From Firmicutes bacterium HGW-Firmicutes-2 (GTDB taxonomy: Bacteria; Bacillota; Clostridia; Lachnospirales; Vallitaleaceae), in assembly GCA_002841495.1 (NCBI GenBank), contig PGZV01000003.1, positions 62,001 through 126,000 on the forward strand: a stretch of 64,000 bases of DNA, written 5' to 3'. The position numbers and the translations under genes were made by a program. Positions 1-8,418 of the stretch are shown in pieces. The notes beneath the pieces are model-generated. The model was not told where the DNA came from, searched no databases, and saw only the letters and a list, made by a program, of their open reading frames with translations. Positions within the stretch are counted from its first letter, which is position 1; the number at the start of each line of letters is the position of its first letter.

Positions 1-684
<684 letters not shown>

Positions 685-793
685 ATATTTCTCTCAATAC
701 TATTCTATACCCTTATTTTAATAGATTCAATATAAGTATATTCAATAACAGTATAATAATTTTAAACAAGTATTCCGTTATACTATTAAATAA

Positions 794-830
794 GATAAAA
801 GCTACCTCTATAATTGAGGTAGCTTTTATC
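794..830 (-). terminator. Rho-independent terminator after cutA
   Basis: A perfect 15-bp stem (794-808 with 816-830) and 7-base loop. The stem contains AAAAGCTACCTC and its complement, so it has A and T tracts on either side. It lies 43 bases after the cutA stop and before the lacZ promoter, separating the two transcription units. Confidence 0.85.
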
Positions 831-872
831 TTAAATTGATACTTCAACCTTATTTTGGTAAAAGTGTAAAAA

Positions 873-1190
873 CTATTTTGTAATGAAGTCGATCCAATGT
901 AGATACTCTTTTGAGCCGTTTTCGATTGGGATGACAATAATCTCAGGTAACTCATAGGAATGCAAGCCTTTAATGGTTCTTTCAACTTCCTCGTATAAAT
1001 GCTTCTTTGTCTTAATCATCAATCTTATTTCTTCATCGTGATGTAACTTATCATTATAATAATAGTGGCTGTACTCAGTTGATGAATGTATACAGGCTGC
1101 AAGTTTTTCTTCAAGCAATATTTTGGTAATGTAATCTGCTTCACGATAATCTCTAGATGTTGTCATAATGATAATATACCCATCTTCCAT
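873..1190 (-). CDS. cutA: CutA1-family divalent cation tolerance protein
   Basis: 105 residues, the usual size of the trimeric CutA1 family, a ferredoxin-like fold associated with copper and divalent cation tolerance though its exact biochemical role is unsettled. The hallmarks are the N-terminal TTSRDYREADYITKILLEE segment, LAACIH, a central EEIRLMIKT strand, and the C-terminal HSYELPEIIVIPI motif typical of the family (HPYExPEI). The start has a well-spaced AGGAGG. It is transcribed after the SleB-type hydrolase gene and before a strong terminator, probably as the last gene of a short unit. No signal peptide is present, so it is cytoplasmic. Confidence 0.92.
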   Translation of the reverse strand: MEDGYIIIMTTSRDYREADYITKILLEEKLAACIHSSTEYSHYYYNDKLHHDEEIRLMIKTKKHLYEEVERTIKGLHSYELPEIIVIPIENGSKEYLHWIDFITK

Positions 1191-1238
1191 AAGTGCCTCC
1201 TTAATCTTTGCTTTTGCTTATTGCCGTTATGCTCTATC

Positions 1239-2063
1239 TTAGTAATAGAAATATTGTCCATTTATAATTCTATATAAATCACTGGATTTTCTCGGAAAAG
1301 GTTTGTGATTAAAAAACAAACTTTGACCTATGTTATTATTGCCATCTAATGCATTTTTTGCTGCTGCCCAGCTCTCTAAATCCGGTTCTAAGGTTAAGAA
1401 ACTATCTCGATGTGCTGGTGGAAACTGCGTGGAATACTTCGTGTCAAAAATGACCTCTTTGATGGTCATTGGAAATCTACCACTTTTGACCCTATTAAGA
1501 ACAACATTAGCAACTGCAAGCTTGGCTTCATAGCCTATACTGTAGGCTTCCACTCGAACAATCCTTGCTAACCATAGGATATCTTCGTAATTATATTGGT
1601 TGGTCGCAAGAAGATCCTGAGATACCACTGCAGTAGGATTGTTAATCGCCACAGTACGAATCAGCGGATTATAATTAACATTAAATGCCAGTTCTTCTGC
1701 AATAATCCTTAGTGGCAACATCGTACGCTCATTAACAATAACCGGCGCAACACCCATTGTTTTTTCCACGCCATTCACCCAATAACTCATACTGTCTATC
1801 TTAAAGATCATAGATTTATCCCCTACAACAATGGTGACACTCCTATCTTCTTCATTCCAGACCACTTCCTCAGGGCCTAATGCTTCTACCACCGTTCGAA
1901 TCGGTACCATTGTACGGTCTTCTTCAATATAAGGGTTGCTATCCATTTTAATAATCATGTCATTTACGCGAATATCCAGTTTCATCATGGCCGCTTCAGT
2001 GTTGTATCCCATGCCAAGTAATATAAATAGTGCCATAATGGTCGCCATTATACATTTCTGCAT
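1239..2063 (-). CDS. Cell wall hydrolase, SleB type, with copper amine oxidase-like N-terminal domain
   Basis: 274 residues. An N-terminal hydrophobic segment (about residues 4-20) acts as signal peptide or anchor. A Cu_amine_oxidN1-type domain follows (about 25-140; note DRTMVPIRTVVEALG and ERTMLPLRIIAEELAF), a non-enzymatic wall-associated module. The C-terminal half is a SleB-type Hydrolase_2 domain with ILWLARIVRVEAYSIGYEAK, AVANVVLNRVKSGRFP and a final FFNHKP segment. SleB relatives cleave spore cortex or vegetative peptidoglycan; the Glu in RVEAYS fits the catalytic position. The start is placed at the ATG with GGAGTG eight bases upstream, discarding 21 upstream residues. The domain pairing is common in Clostridia. 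Confidence 0.88.
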   Translation of the reverse strand: MQKCIMATIMALFILLGMGYNTEAAMMKLDIRVNDMIIKMDSNPYIEEDRTMVPIRTVVEALGPEEVVWNEEDRSVTIVVGDKSMIFKIDSMSYWVNGVEKTMGVAPVIVNERTMLPLRIIAEELAFNVNYNPLIRTVAINNPTAVVSQDLLATNQYNYEDILWLARIVRVEAYSIGYEAKLAVANVVLNRVKSGRFPMTIKEVIFDTKYSTQFPPAHRDSFLTLEPDLESWAAAKNALDGNNNIGQSLFFNHKPFPRKSSDLYRIINGQYFYY

Positions 2064-2215
2064 TTTTTCACACTCCATTTCGTTTATGATGCCCTTTTTT
2101 ATTCCAATAAACCGGTAAAACATCAATTTTGATTTTAAACATAAAATGATTGTAGCATAAGGTCACTTTACTTGCAAGAAACGAATGACAATCCTTCAAT
2201 TTCATTATCTTTACC

Positions 2216-2803
2216 TTATTTTAAATGCTTGTATGCTTCGACAAATCTCTGGCATGCTGTAATTAGAATTAATCCCGAAAAAATCATAGCCAATACATCC
2301 ACATGGTTTGTAAAAATCATCATGAATGAAAATAGGATAAAGCCTTCCGTGCGTTCAGCCAATCCCGGTTGATAATAGAAGCTTTTTTCAGTTGCTTTCT
2401 CAGAAGCAGCACCAACAGTAAGGAATATGGTCATAGAGAGGATAATAGATGAAGCCAGTATAACAAAGACTATTGGTTCATTGGAGTAACGATAACCAAT
2501 AGATATGAGCAGCGAAATTTCTACTAAGCGATCGAAGGTAACATCCATAACAGAACCAAAAGGCGACATGGTATTCGTTTTTCTTGCTATGGTTCCGTCC
2601 ATCGCATCCAATAATCCGGATAGCCATAAAATCATTACAGCTAGTATGCTTGAAAGGCTCATGACCATCATGATTGCCGGAATCAAACCAATTACCAGGG
2701 CTAAAATTGTAACCTGGTTAGCTGATAGTCCTGCTTTAATAAATATCTGGGCACATTTACCAATAAAAGGCTGTATGATCCTTCGTGCTTTTGTATCTAA
2801 CAT
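2216..2803 (-). CDS. CDP-alcohol phosphatidyltransferase family membrane protein (YnjF-like)
   Basis: 195 residues with about five hydrophobic segments. The complete catalytic signature is visible: D66-x2-D69-G70-x2-A73-R74-x8-G83-x3-D87-x3-D91. Family enzymes transfer the phosphatidyl (or similar) group of a CDP-linked lipid to an alcohol; here the acceptor is unknown. The reading frame overlaps the 3' end of the ABC ATPase gene by 7 bases and has its own AAGGAG, so it is the last gene of the transporter operon. E. coli YnjF occupies the equivalent place after ynjD-ynjE, suggesting a shared pathway rather than a housekeeping PgsA role. PgsA or PssA function is the alternative but is less likely from context. 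Confidence 0.85.
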   Translation of the reverse strand: MLDTKARRIIQPFIGKCAQIFIKAGLSANQVTILALVIGLIPAIMMVMSLSSILAVMILWLSGLLDAMDGTIARKTNTMSPFGSVMDVTFDRLVEISLLISIGYRYSNEPIVFVILASSIILSMTIFLTVGAASEKATEKSFYYQPGLAERTEGFILFSFMMIFTNHVDVLAMIFSGLILITACQRFVEAYKHLK

Positions 2804-3849
2804 GTTGGTTTCTCCTTTTTTTCAATGGCCGTCTCGAAATAGACGGCATTCTTAAAGTCAAAATTAACCTTAACTGTATCCCCCGGTTTTAACGCCTTAT
2901 GCTGTAATGTTATATGATGTATAATCTGATGCTTACATGCTATTTCATAAGTGATTTTATCACCTAAGTATGTTCTGCTTATGATGACACCTAAAGCGCC
3001 ATCATAAGCTTCATTATCTATATGGATTTCTTCAGGTCTAAACACATAGGTTAACTTTAACCCTTCTTTATGATGGGTTCGAAATGCGCCTAATGCTGTA
3101 ATAAGTCGCCCATTTTCAACATAGCCTTCTATATAATTCCGCATTCCGAAAAAATCAGCAACCGCTCTTGACGCAGGTCTCTCATAGACCTTGTCCGGTG
3201 TATCAAACTGTTGAATGGTGCCATCTAACAAAACGGCAACTTTGTCCGCCATAGAGAGTGCCTCTTCTTTATCGTGTGTAACCATAATCATGGTAATCCC
3301 AAGCTTTTTCTGAAGATCTCTTACGAATTTTTGCATATTCTTTCTAAGTACAATATCCAACTTCGAAAAAGGCTCATCCAGCAACAGCACTCTTGGCTCT
3401 ATGGCCAACGCTCTTGCAATCGCTACTCTTTGCATTTGACCTCCGGAAATCTCATTGGGACGTTTGTTTTCATGCCCACCAAGTTCCAATAATGCAACCA
3501 GTTTTTTTACTTTTTCATCTATAAGTTTTTTGTGTATGCCACGCATTTTCAGACCAAAACCAATATTTTGATTGATGGTCATATGTGGAAAAAGTAATAG
3601 ACTCTGATCCACGAGAACCGCATTTCTTTTCTCAATGGGTACTTGATCAATACATTCTTCATCAAAATAGATATTACCCCGATCCATCTGAATAAGACCG
3701 GCTATACCGTGAAGTAATGTCGTTTTCCCTGATCCGCTAGGACCAAGTAAAACTACAAGCTCACCTTCTTCAACTTCCATGTCTATATTGTGAATGACTG
3801 GATTGTCATCATATGATTTGCTTAAACGATTGATCCTAATTTTGGACAT
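2797..3849 (-). CDS. ABC transporter ATP-binding protein (PotA/YnjD type)
   Basis: 350 residues. The nucleotide-binding domain carries Walker A GPSGSGKTT (about residue 36), signature ISGGQMQRVAIARA, Walker B VLLLDEP and switch His in MVTHDKEEAL; a TOBE-like region follows from about residue 240. It energises the two permeases encoded upstream for import of the ligand of the binding protein at 5523-6752. Start ATG has AGGTGG upstream. Order binding protein, permease, permease, ATPase, then CDP-alcohol transferase matches ynjB-C-D-(E)-F of E. coli except that YnjC is there a single fused permease. Spermidine, iron or thiamine uptake are alternatives that sequence alone cannot exclude. Confidence 0.88.
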   Translation of the reverse strand: MSKIRINRLSKSYDDNPVIHNIDMEVEEGELVVLLGPSGSGKTTLLHGIAGLIQMDRGNIYFDEECIDQVPIEKRNAVLVDQSLLLFPHMTINQNIGFGLKMRGIHKKLIDEKVKKLVALLELGGHENKRPNEISGGQMQRVAIARALAIEPRVLLLDEPFSKLDIVLRKNMQKFVRDLQKKLGITMIMVTHDKEEALSMADKVAVLLDGTIQQFDTPDKVYERPASRAVADFFGMRNYIEGYVENGRLITALGAFRTHHKEGLKLTYVFRPEEIHIDNEAYDGALGVIISRTYLGDKITYEIACKHQIIHHITLQHKALKPGDTVKVNFDFKNAVYFETAIEKKEKPTC

Positions 3850-3863
3850 TATACCACCTATTT

Positions 3864-4652
3864 CTACACATAATATTTGCTACTTTTTTGATAGAAGAAA
3901 CCAACGGATTTTTCTGATATATAAACAACTAAGGCAATGGATAATATAAAAATCACACTGAGTGCCGATGCCATGGTTCTATCACCTGACTGCACAAATG
4001 GGAATAAAAACATGGCATAGGTGACAACACGTCCACCGCCGATTAAAAACGTTATAAAGTATTGACTAAAAGAAATAATATAAATCATTGACCCTGCAAT
4101 AACCATACCTGGCATTATAAGAGGTAATGTTATGTATCTAAAGGTTTGAAAAGCAGAGGCGCCAAGCACTCTTGCTTGAGCTTCAACTTTGTCACCATTA
4201 AGTTCAAATATACTCAGTAAAATCTTAACACCGTAGGGTATACCCGGTACCACATGAATGAGAATTACACCTAAATAGGTATTGGCAAGACCCAGTTTTG
4301 TAAATGTCAAATGGATGCCCATAGCCACACTCAGCATGGGCACAATCACCGGCATTAAAATAAGAACTTTGACTAGGGATTTGCCTTTAAAGTCATAAAA
4401 AGCAATGGCTCTAGCTGCTGGGATACTTATGGTCAATGTTATCACTGTCACAATCACTGAAAGCAGAATGCTTTGAAGCAATATGCCAAAAGCTTTTGTA
4501 GTTGGATGAATCGCATAAAAGTAACCTCTAAGAGAAAAATTCCTAGGGAATAACTGTGGCCAAGGCCAACTACTGGTTACACTCCAAATCATCATGACAA
4601 CAAAAGGTATTAAGATCATGAGAAGCATCATGTATTTCATTAGTTTCCGCAT
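3864..4652 (-). CDS. ABC transporter permease, second subunit (YnjC C-half-like)
   Basis: 262 residues, six predicted membrane helices, with the BPD_transp_1 EAA loop visible as QARVLGASAFQTFRYITLPLI. It forms half of the membrane channel with the permease encoded just upstream. Two adjacent ATG codons occur; the second (ending at 4652) has the better distance from GGAGG and overlaps the upstream stop by one base (TGATG), so translation is probably coupled. The spacer to the ATPase gene is only 14 bases. The ligand is unknown. Confidence 0.85.
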   Translation of the reverse strand: MRKLMKYMMLLMILIPFVVMMIWSVTSSWPWPQLFPRNFSLRGYFYAIHPTTKAFGILLQSILLSVIVTVITLTISIPAARAIAFYDFKGKSLVKVLILMPVIVPMLSVAMGIHLTFTKLGLANTYLGVILIHVVPGIPYGVKILLSIFELNGDKVEAQARVLGASAFQTFRYITLPLIMPGMVIAGSMIYIISFSQYFITFLIGGGRVVTYAMFLFPFVQSGDRTMASALSVIFILSIALVVYISEKSVGFFYQKSSKYYV

Positions 4653-5542
4653 CATGCACCTCCATATTTCTTAAGTAGCCTAAAAGCTAAAACATATAAC
4701 CCTAAGGCAATGAAAGCAAAAAAGGCGATACACATATTAATGACCATAGCATTGGCACGGTTTGCTAATTCTATGTTCGCATAATAAATATAGGCAAGAA
4801 CAGGTAAGGCTTTGGGTGTTGAAGCACCCAGTAAATGAGGAATCTCATAAGCACCAAAGGAAAAAGCAAAAAGAATCATAAAACCCGATGCTATGGTTGG
4901 GAAAAGTTGAGGCAAGAGCACATGCCTAAAAACTTGTATATGACTGGCGCCCAGATTGGCTGCAACTTTGGCATACTTATCATCCAGATTTCTTAGAATG
5001 TCAATGGTTATAAAGGTAATAAAGGGTAACCCTTTCCATAAGTAGGCGAGCATAATACCGATGCCGCTACCATCAAAAATTAACGGAGGAAAATCTGACA
5101 TGTCATGGATCAAGCCTAATCCATAAAAAATCCTGGCCAATAAACCACTTTGAATAAATAAAATAAAAATCAACAACGCTGCTATGGTATGGGGTACTAA
5201 AATCGGTCCTTTATAGACATTGACCAAACCTTTTATATGCTTGCTTTTGGTATATATGATTAAATAGGATAAGAAAACACCTAATACCACCGATAACAAG
5301 GTGGATATAAAGGAAGTATAGAGACTAAATTGAAAAGAAGAGAGAAAATCCGTATTTCGAAATATATTCTTATAATAATCTAATGAAATCTCATAAAGCC
5401 CTAAGGCCGGAAAGTATCCGAGACTCTGTAATAGTCCGAACACCAATCCAGTTATAAATATACCGATAATAAAAATCATAACCGGCATAAGCATGATATA
5501 TGGTTTTAACTTTCTTCTAAAATTAGTTGCCCGGTATTTCAT
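4652..5542 (-). CDS. ABC transporter permease, first subunit (YnjC N-half-like)
   Basis: 296 residues with six predicted membrane helices. The conserved cytoplasmic EAA-type loop is seen as YAKVAANLGASHIQVFRHVLLPQL. It pairs with the following permease. Its start lies inside the last codons of the binding-protein gene (20-base overlap); I chose ATG over the preceding GTG. The nearest purine-rich site (GAGG) is 12 bases away, so initiation probably depends on translational coupling. Part of the YnjBCD-like importer. Confidence 0.84.
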   Translation of the reverse strand: MKYRATNFRRKLKPYIMLMPVMIFIIGIFITGLVFGLLQSLGYFPALGLYEISLDYYKNIFRNTDFLSSFQFSLYTSFISTLLSVVLGVFLSYLIIYTKSKHIKGLVNVYKGPILVPHTIAALLIFILFIQSGLLARIFYGLGLIHDMSDFPPLIFDGSGIGIMLAYLWKGLPFITFITIDILRNLDDKYAKVAANLGASHIQVFRHVLLPQLFPTIASGFMILFAFSFGAYEIPHLLGASTPKALPVLAYIYYANIELANRANAMVINMCIAFFAFIALGLYVLAFRLLKKYGGA

Positions 5543-6752
5543 CACGCCATATTTCCTCTATGATTGGTACAAGATCCGCTCTCATCTCAGGCAAACGTTT
5601 TACCAGTAATTCCTCTTGAGGAACAGTCCCTTGTCCAATATCAACGGCATCAAACAATGCCATCTGCGCTTCTGTCAGCTTCAATGGATCCGTTACAGGT
5701 AGATCGCCCCATACGGAAGGGTCGTATTTGGTTACTTGTATTTCCGGTGATAAAATATGATGGATTAAAACCATGGCCGCCGCTTTATTAGGGGCATTAA
5801 AAGGCATCGCCATAAAATGTGTGTTCCCGATGGTACCTTTGTCAAATAAGAAACCTTGAGCAGTTTCTGGAAATGAACCGTCAGCAATCTTTCCGGCTAC
5901 GTGGAAAGGTGTATAGGTCATGGTCATATAGACTTCTCCGTCTTCAAACATGTTATCAAGCTGTGCATCTTCCGCAGGATATGTTACACCTTCGCGCCAC
6001 AAGTAGGGCTTTAACTCTTTTAAGTAATCCAGTGCCGGCTGTATGGTCTCTTTTAGAGTTGCTTTATCTGCAACATGATCTAAAAAAACTTCATACCCTA
6101 CAATATCATAAATAATATTTCTTACAAAGGCACTACCAGTAAAATGACTTGCATCGATATACGTCAGTTTTCCCGGATGGGCTTTTGCAAGTTCTAATAG
6201 CTCTTGATGGCCTTTTGGCAACGTAGTCAACTTCCCTGTATCACCAATAAATACCATTTGTGCTTTACCATAAGGTGCTTCATAACCTTCAACCGGTTGA
6301 CCGAAATCATACAAAACATCCGGTGATGTTCCATCTAAATACGTATTGAAGTTCGGCAATTTTTCTGTAAAGGGTCCATACAGTAAGTCGTTGTTTTTTG
6401 CACTATAAAAGTTCTCACCATTAATCCAAAGTACATCTATTGTGCCTTTACTGTTCAACTGCTTTTCATTTAATAACTTAGGTAAGTACTCAGCCGGAAC
6501 CATGGGCACTCTCTCTAGTGTAACTTCGTATTGGTCCATAAGAGATTTTGCAACAGTTTCATCCAACCATTTATTAATATCTTCACTACCACCCCACCCA
6601 TAAAAGGTTACAGTAGTACCACGTGCCGCTTCCACAATTTCATCAAAAGTCATATCCGCAATATCTTTTTCCGTGACTACTTCTTTTTTACAACCTGCTA
6701 AAACACTTATAAACACTAACATTAAGACCAGTATAACACATATTTTTTTCAT
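5523..6752 (-). CDS. ABC transporter substrate-binding lipoprotein (YnjB-like)
   Basis: 409 residues with a lipoprotein signal peptide ending in the lipobox VLAGC (Cys20). The mature start contains TVTFYGWGGSEDINKWLD, which resembles the tryptophan-rich start of the YnjB family, within the broader SBP_bac_1/6-like fold. It captures an unknown solute outside the membrane for the two permeases that follow. GGAGG lies six bases before the ATG. A hairpin-bearing spacer separates it from the VTT protein gene upstream, but direction and content suggest a single functional module. No residue allows me to predict the ligand. Confidence 0.85.
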   Translation of the reverse strand: MKKICVILVLMLVFISVLAGCKKEVVTEKDIADMTFDEIVEAARGTTVTFYGWGGSEDINKWLDETVAKSLMDQYEVTLERVPMVPAEYLPKLLNEKQLNSKGTIDVLWINGENFYSAKNNDLLYGPFTEKLPNFNTYLDGTSPDVLYDFGQPVEGYEAPYGKAQMVFIGDTGKLTTLPKGHQELLELAKAHPGKLTYIDASHFTGSAFVRNIIYDIVGYEVFLDHVADKATLKETIQPALDYLKELKPYLWREGVTYPAEDAQLDNMFEDGEVYMTMTYTPFHVAGKIADGSFPETAQGFLFDKGTIGNTHFMAMPFNAPNKAAAMVLIHHILSPEIQVTKYDPSVWGDLPVTDPLKLTEAQMALFDAVDIGQGTVPQEELLVKRLPEMRADLVPIIEEIWRDEIPGN

Positions 6753-6880
6753 ATAATCCTCCCTTTTTATCTTTAACCATTTTTACATATTTTGAGTTTA
6801 TATGCAACCTTAACACGAAGACGCTTACAGCTATGTTTCATGTCTGAAATCTGCATATGAATTCCCTAGAAGAAGATAAA

Positions 6881-6918
6881 GAATCAGACCATTACCCTAA
6901 AAGATAATAATCTGATTC
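6881..6918 (-). terminator. Hairpin in the spacer between VTT gene and binding protein
   Basis: GAATCAGA (6881-6888) pairs with TCTGATTC (6911-6918) around a 22-base loop, 18 bases after the VTT gene stop. There is no strong U-tract, so it may be a weak terminator or an mRNA-processing/attenuation element that sets the transporter genes at a different level from the upstream redox genes. Confidence 0.4.
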
Positions 6919-6936
6919 TGTTCATCCCAACTATGA

Positions 6937-7614
6937 TTATTTAATGTCGCTCATATCAATGCCTTTTTTCTTAGCTAGAATCTTAGGAATCTGTGATACA
7001 CCAAACAATAGAATCCCTGCGATAATAAGTTGTATGAATAGCTTTGTGCTAATGCCGTTTACAGCAATTTCACCTGCCATATAAGCATAGATAAATGCTC
7101 CCGGCGCCATAGTAATAGCAGAAATAATCACATACATACCAAAATTAATATTGGTCACACCATAGGCATAGTTTTGAATATTATATGGAAATACAGGTAC
7201 CAGTCTTGTAAGAATTAAGAAATCCTTACCATTTTTCTCTACGCCTGCTTCAATTTTCTTGAAAATGGCATTCTCACCGAATTTATCTACAATAAAGCCT
7301 CTTGCAAGGTATCTAGCAACAAGGAAAGCTGCTGCTGCACCAATAGTTGCACCTGTCAAAGCCAGTATCGCACCTACAATCGGTCCAAATACAACACCAC
7401 CAGTGATTGTAATAACAGATGCCGGTAAAGAAAATACAGCTGCTGCAATGAAAATTAAGATATATACAAAGTAACCCCAGAAACCGGCACGTTCAATCAT
7501 GGCTCTAAATGCATCAAAATCAGAAACCATCTCTATTAAACCTGATTTCCAAATAGCAAAAAATGCAACTGCGAGTATAGCTACAATAAGTAGCGTCCTT
7601 ACTGTTTTATTCAT
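6937..7614 (-). CDS. TVP38/TMEM64-family (VTT domain) membrane protein, YdjX/YdjZ-like
   Basis: 225 residues. After an N-terminal helix (about 5-23) comes the VTT domain with SLPASVITITGGVVFGP, a small-residue helix ALTGATIGAAAAFLVARYLARGF and the conserved RLVPVFPYNIQNYAYGVT segment; about six membrane segments in total. Family members include DedA/SNARE-associated proteins; some are lipid scramblases or transporters, but no single function is set. The start was moved to the ATG ending at 7614 because AGGAGG precedes it; a longer frame would overlap the CCG gene. Two homologues, YdjX and YdjZ, lie in the comparable E. coli cluster. Confidence 0.88.
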   Translation of the reverse strand: MNKTVRTLLIVAILAVAFFAIWKSGLIEMVSDFDAFRAMIERAGFWGYFVYILIFIAAAVFSLPASVITITGGVVFGPIVGAILALTGATIGAAAAFLVARYLARGFIVDKFGENAIFKKIEAGVEKNGKDFLILTRLVPVFPYNIQNYAYGVTNINFGMYVIISAITMAPGAFIYAYMAGEIAVNGISTKLFIQLIIAGILLFGVSQIPKILAKKKGIDMSDIK

Positions 7615-7627
7615 GATGTGTTTCCTC

Positions 7628-8416
7628 CTATGATTTGAAAGCCTTATTGATGCCGGCTTTTGATTTGTATCGGTTAAGCCATGAATTGACCGGTTTAGAC
7701 AATACATCGACAGGTGCCATGTCACCTGCTTGTACCACAGGTCCCCAAACTAAATCTAGAATATGCCATGATTTTGCACCGCCTTGTAATAAAGAAGAAC
7801 GGCATGCTGAACAATAAACCACTACATTCTCAGAGTCCAGTGTTTCTACTCTTCGCTTCATAACCTTTTTAGCCACTTCAGGATTCGCCGGTACAACCAT
7901 ACCGCCAAAACCACAACATCTGGTTTTTTCAAAAGCGTATTCCGACTCAATGTATTTATAACCTAGTTCATCAAGAATCCATCTAATCCCGTCTTGCAAA
8001 GGTCGATCATTACGTGTTGAGCAGGAATCGTGAATGGTAAATACAATATCACTGTTTTTGGCTTTATCCTTCATGCCTTCAGGAAGACCAATTAATGGCA
8101 ACACTTCCCACAAGGAGTAAGTCGGTGTCTTGCTGGCCTCATCAAATGTTAGTTTACAACTTTGACAAGCCACGATCATCGTCTCTATGCCTACTTCATC
8201 CATATCCTGTTGAAGCTGGGCAAAACGTTCTTTGAATAGGTCATATTGTCCTACCGCTTTGGTCGGTTTACCACAGCACTTTTGTACCGCTGAGAATTTT
8301 GGAAAGACAGATTTTAAATACTCTGTTGTTTTAATGACAGCTTCCGGACTATAGGAGGGTAAGCTACATCCCGGCATAAAGCCATATCGTTTGCTCTTAT
8401 CTATTGTGATAGCCAT
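7628..8416 (-). CDS. CCG-domain (HdrB/GlpC-like) iron-sulfur protein
   Basis: 262 residues carrying two cysteine-rich CCG-type motifs. The first has MPGCSLPSY, KCCGKP and ACQSCK; the second DSCS, RCCGFGG and YCSACRSSL. Such domains bind non-cubane or 4Fe-4S clusters in heterodisulfide reductase B, GlpC and LutA/GlcF-like proteins and pass electrons to thiols, disulfides or quinones. Lacking membrane segments it is cytoplasmic. It starts 2 bases after the stop of the flavoprotein gene, which carries its GGAGG, so the two are very likely an electron-transfer pair. The electron acceptor is not evident. Confidence 0.87.
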   Translation of the reverse strand: MAITIDKSKRYGFMPGCSLPSYSPEAVIKTTEYLKSVFPKFSAVQKCCGKPTKAVGQYDLFKERFAQLQQDMDEVGIETMIVACQSCKLTFDEASKTPTYSLWEVLPLIGLPEGMKDKAKNSDIVFTIHDSCSTRNDRPLQDGIRWILDELGYKYIESEYAFEKTRCCGFGGMVVPANPEVAKKVMKRRVETLDSENVVVYCSACRSSLLQGGAKSWHILDLVWGPVVQAGDMAPVDVLSKPVNSWLNRYKSKAGINKAFKS

Positions 8417-8418
8417 AT

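Noticed and set aside
713-985. 90-residue minus-strand open frame overlapping cutA
   Set aside because: It lies across cutA in another frame and the terminator at 794-830, has no ribosome binding site, and has low-complexity hydrophobic composition.
2216-6752. Thiamine or spermidine transporter assignment for the PotA-type importer
   Set aside because: No TPP riboswitch or biosynthetic neighbours; gene order with the CDP-alcohol transferase, VTT protein and rhodanese fits the YnjBCD type better.
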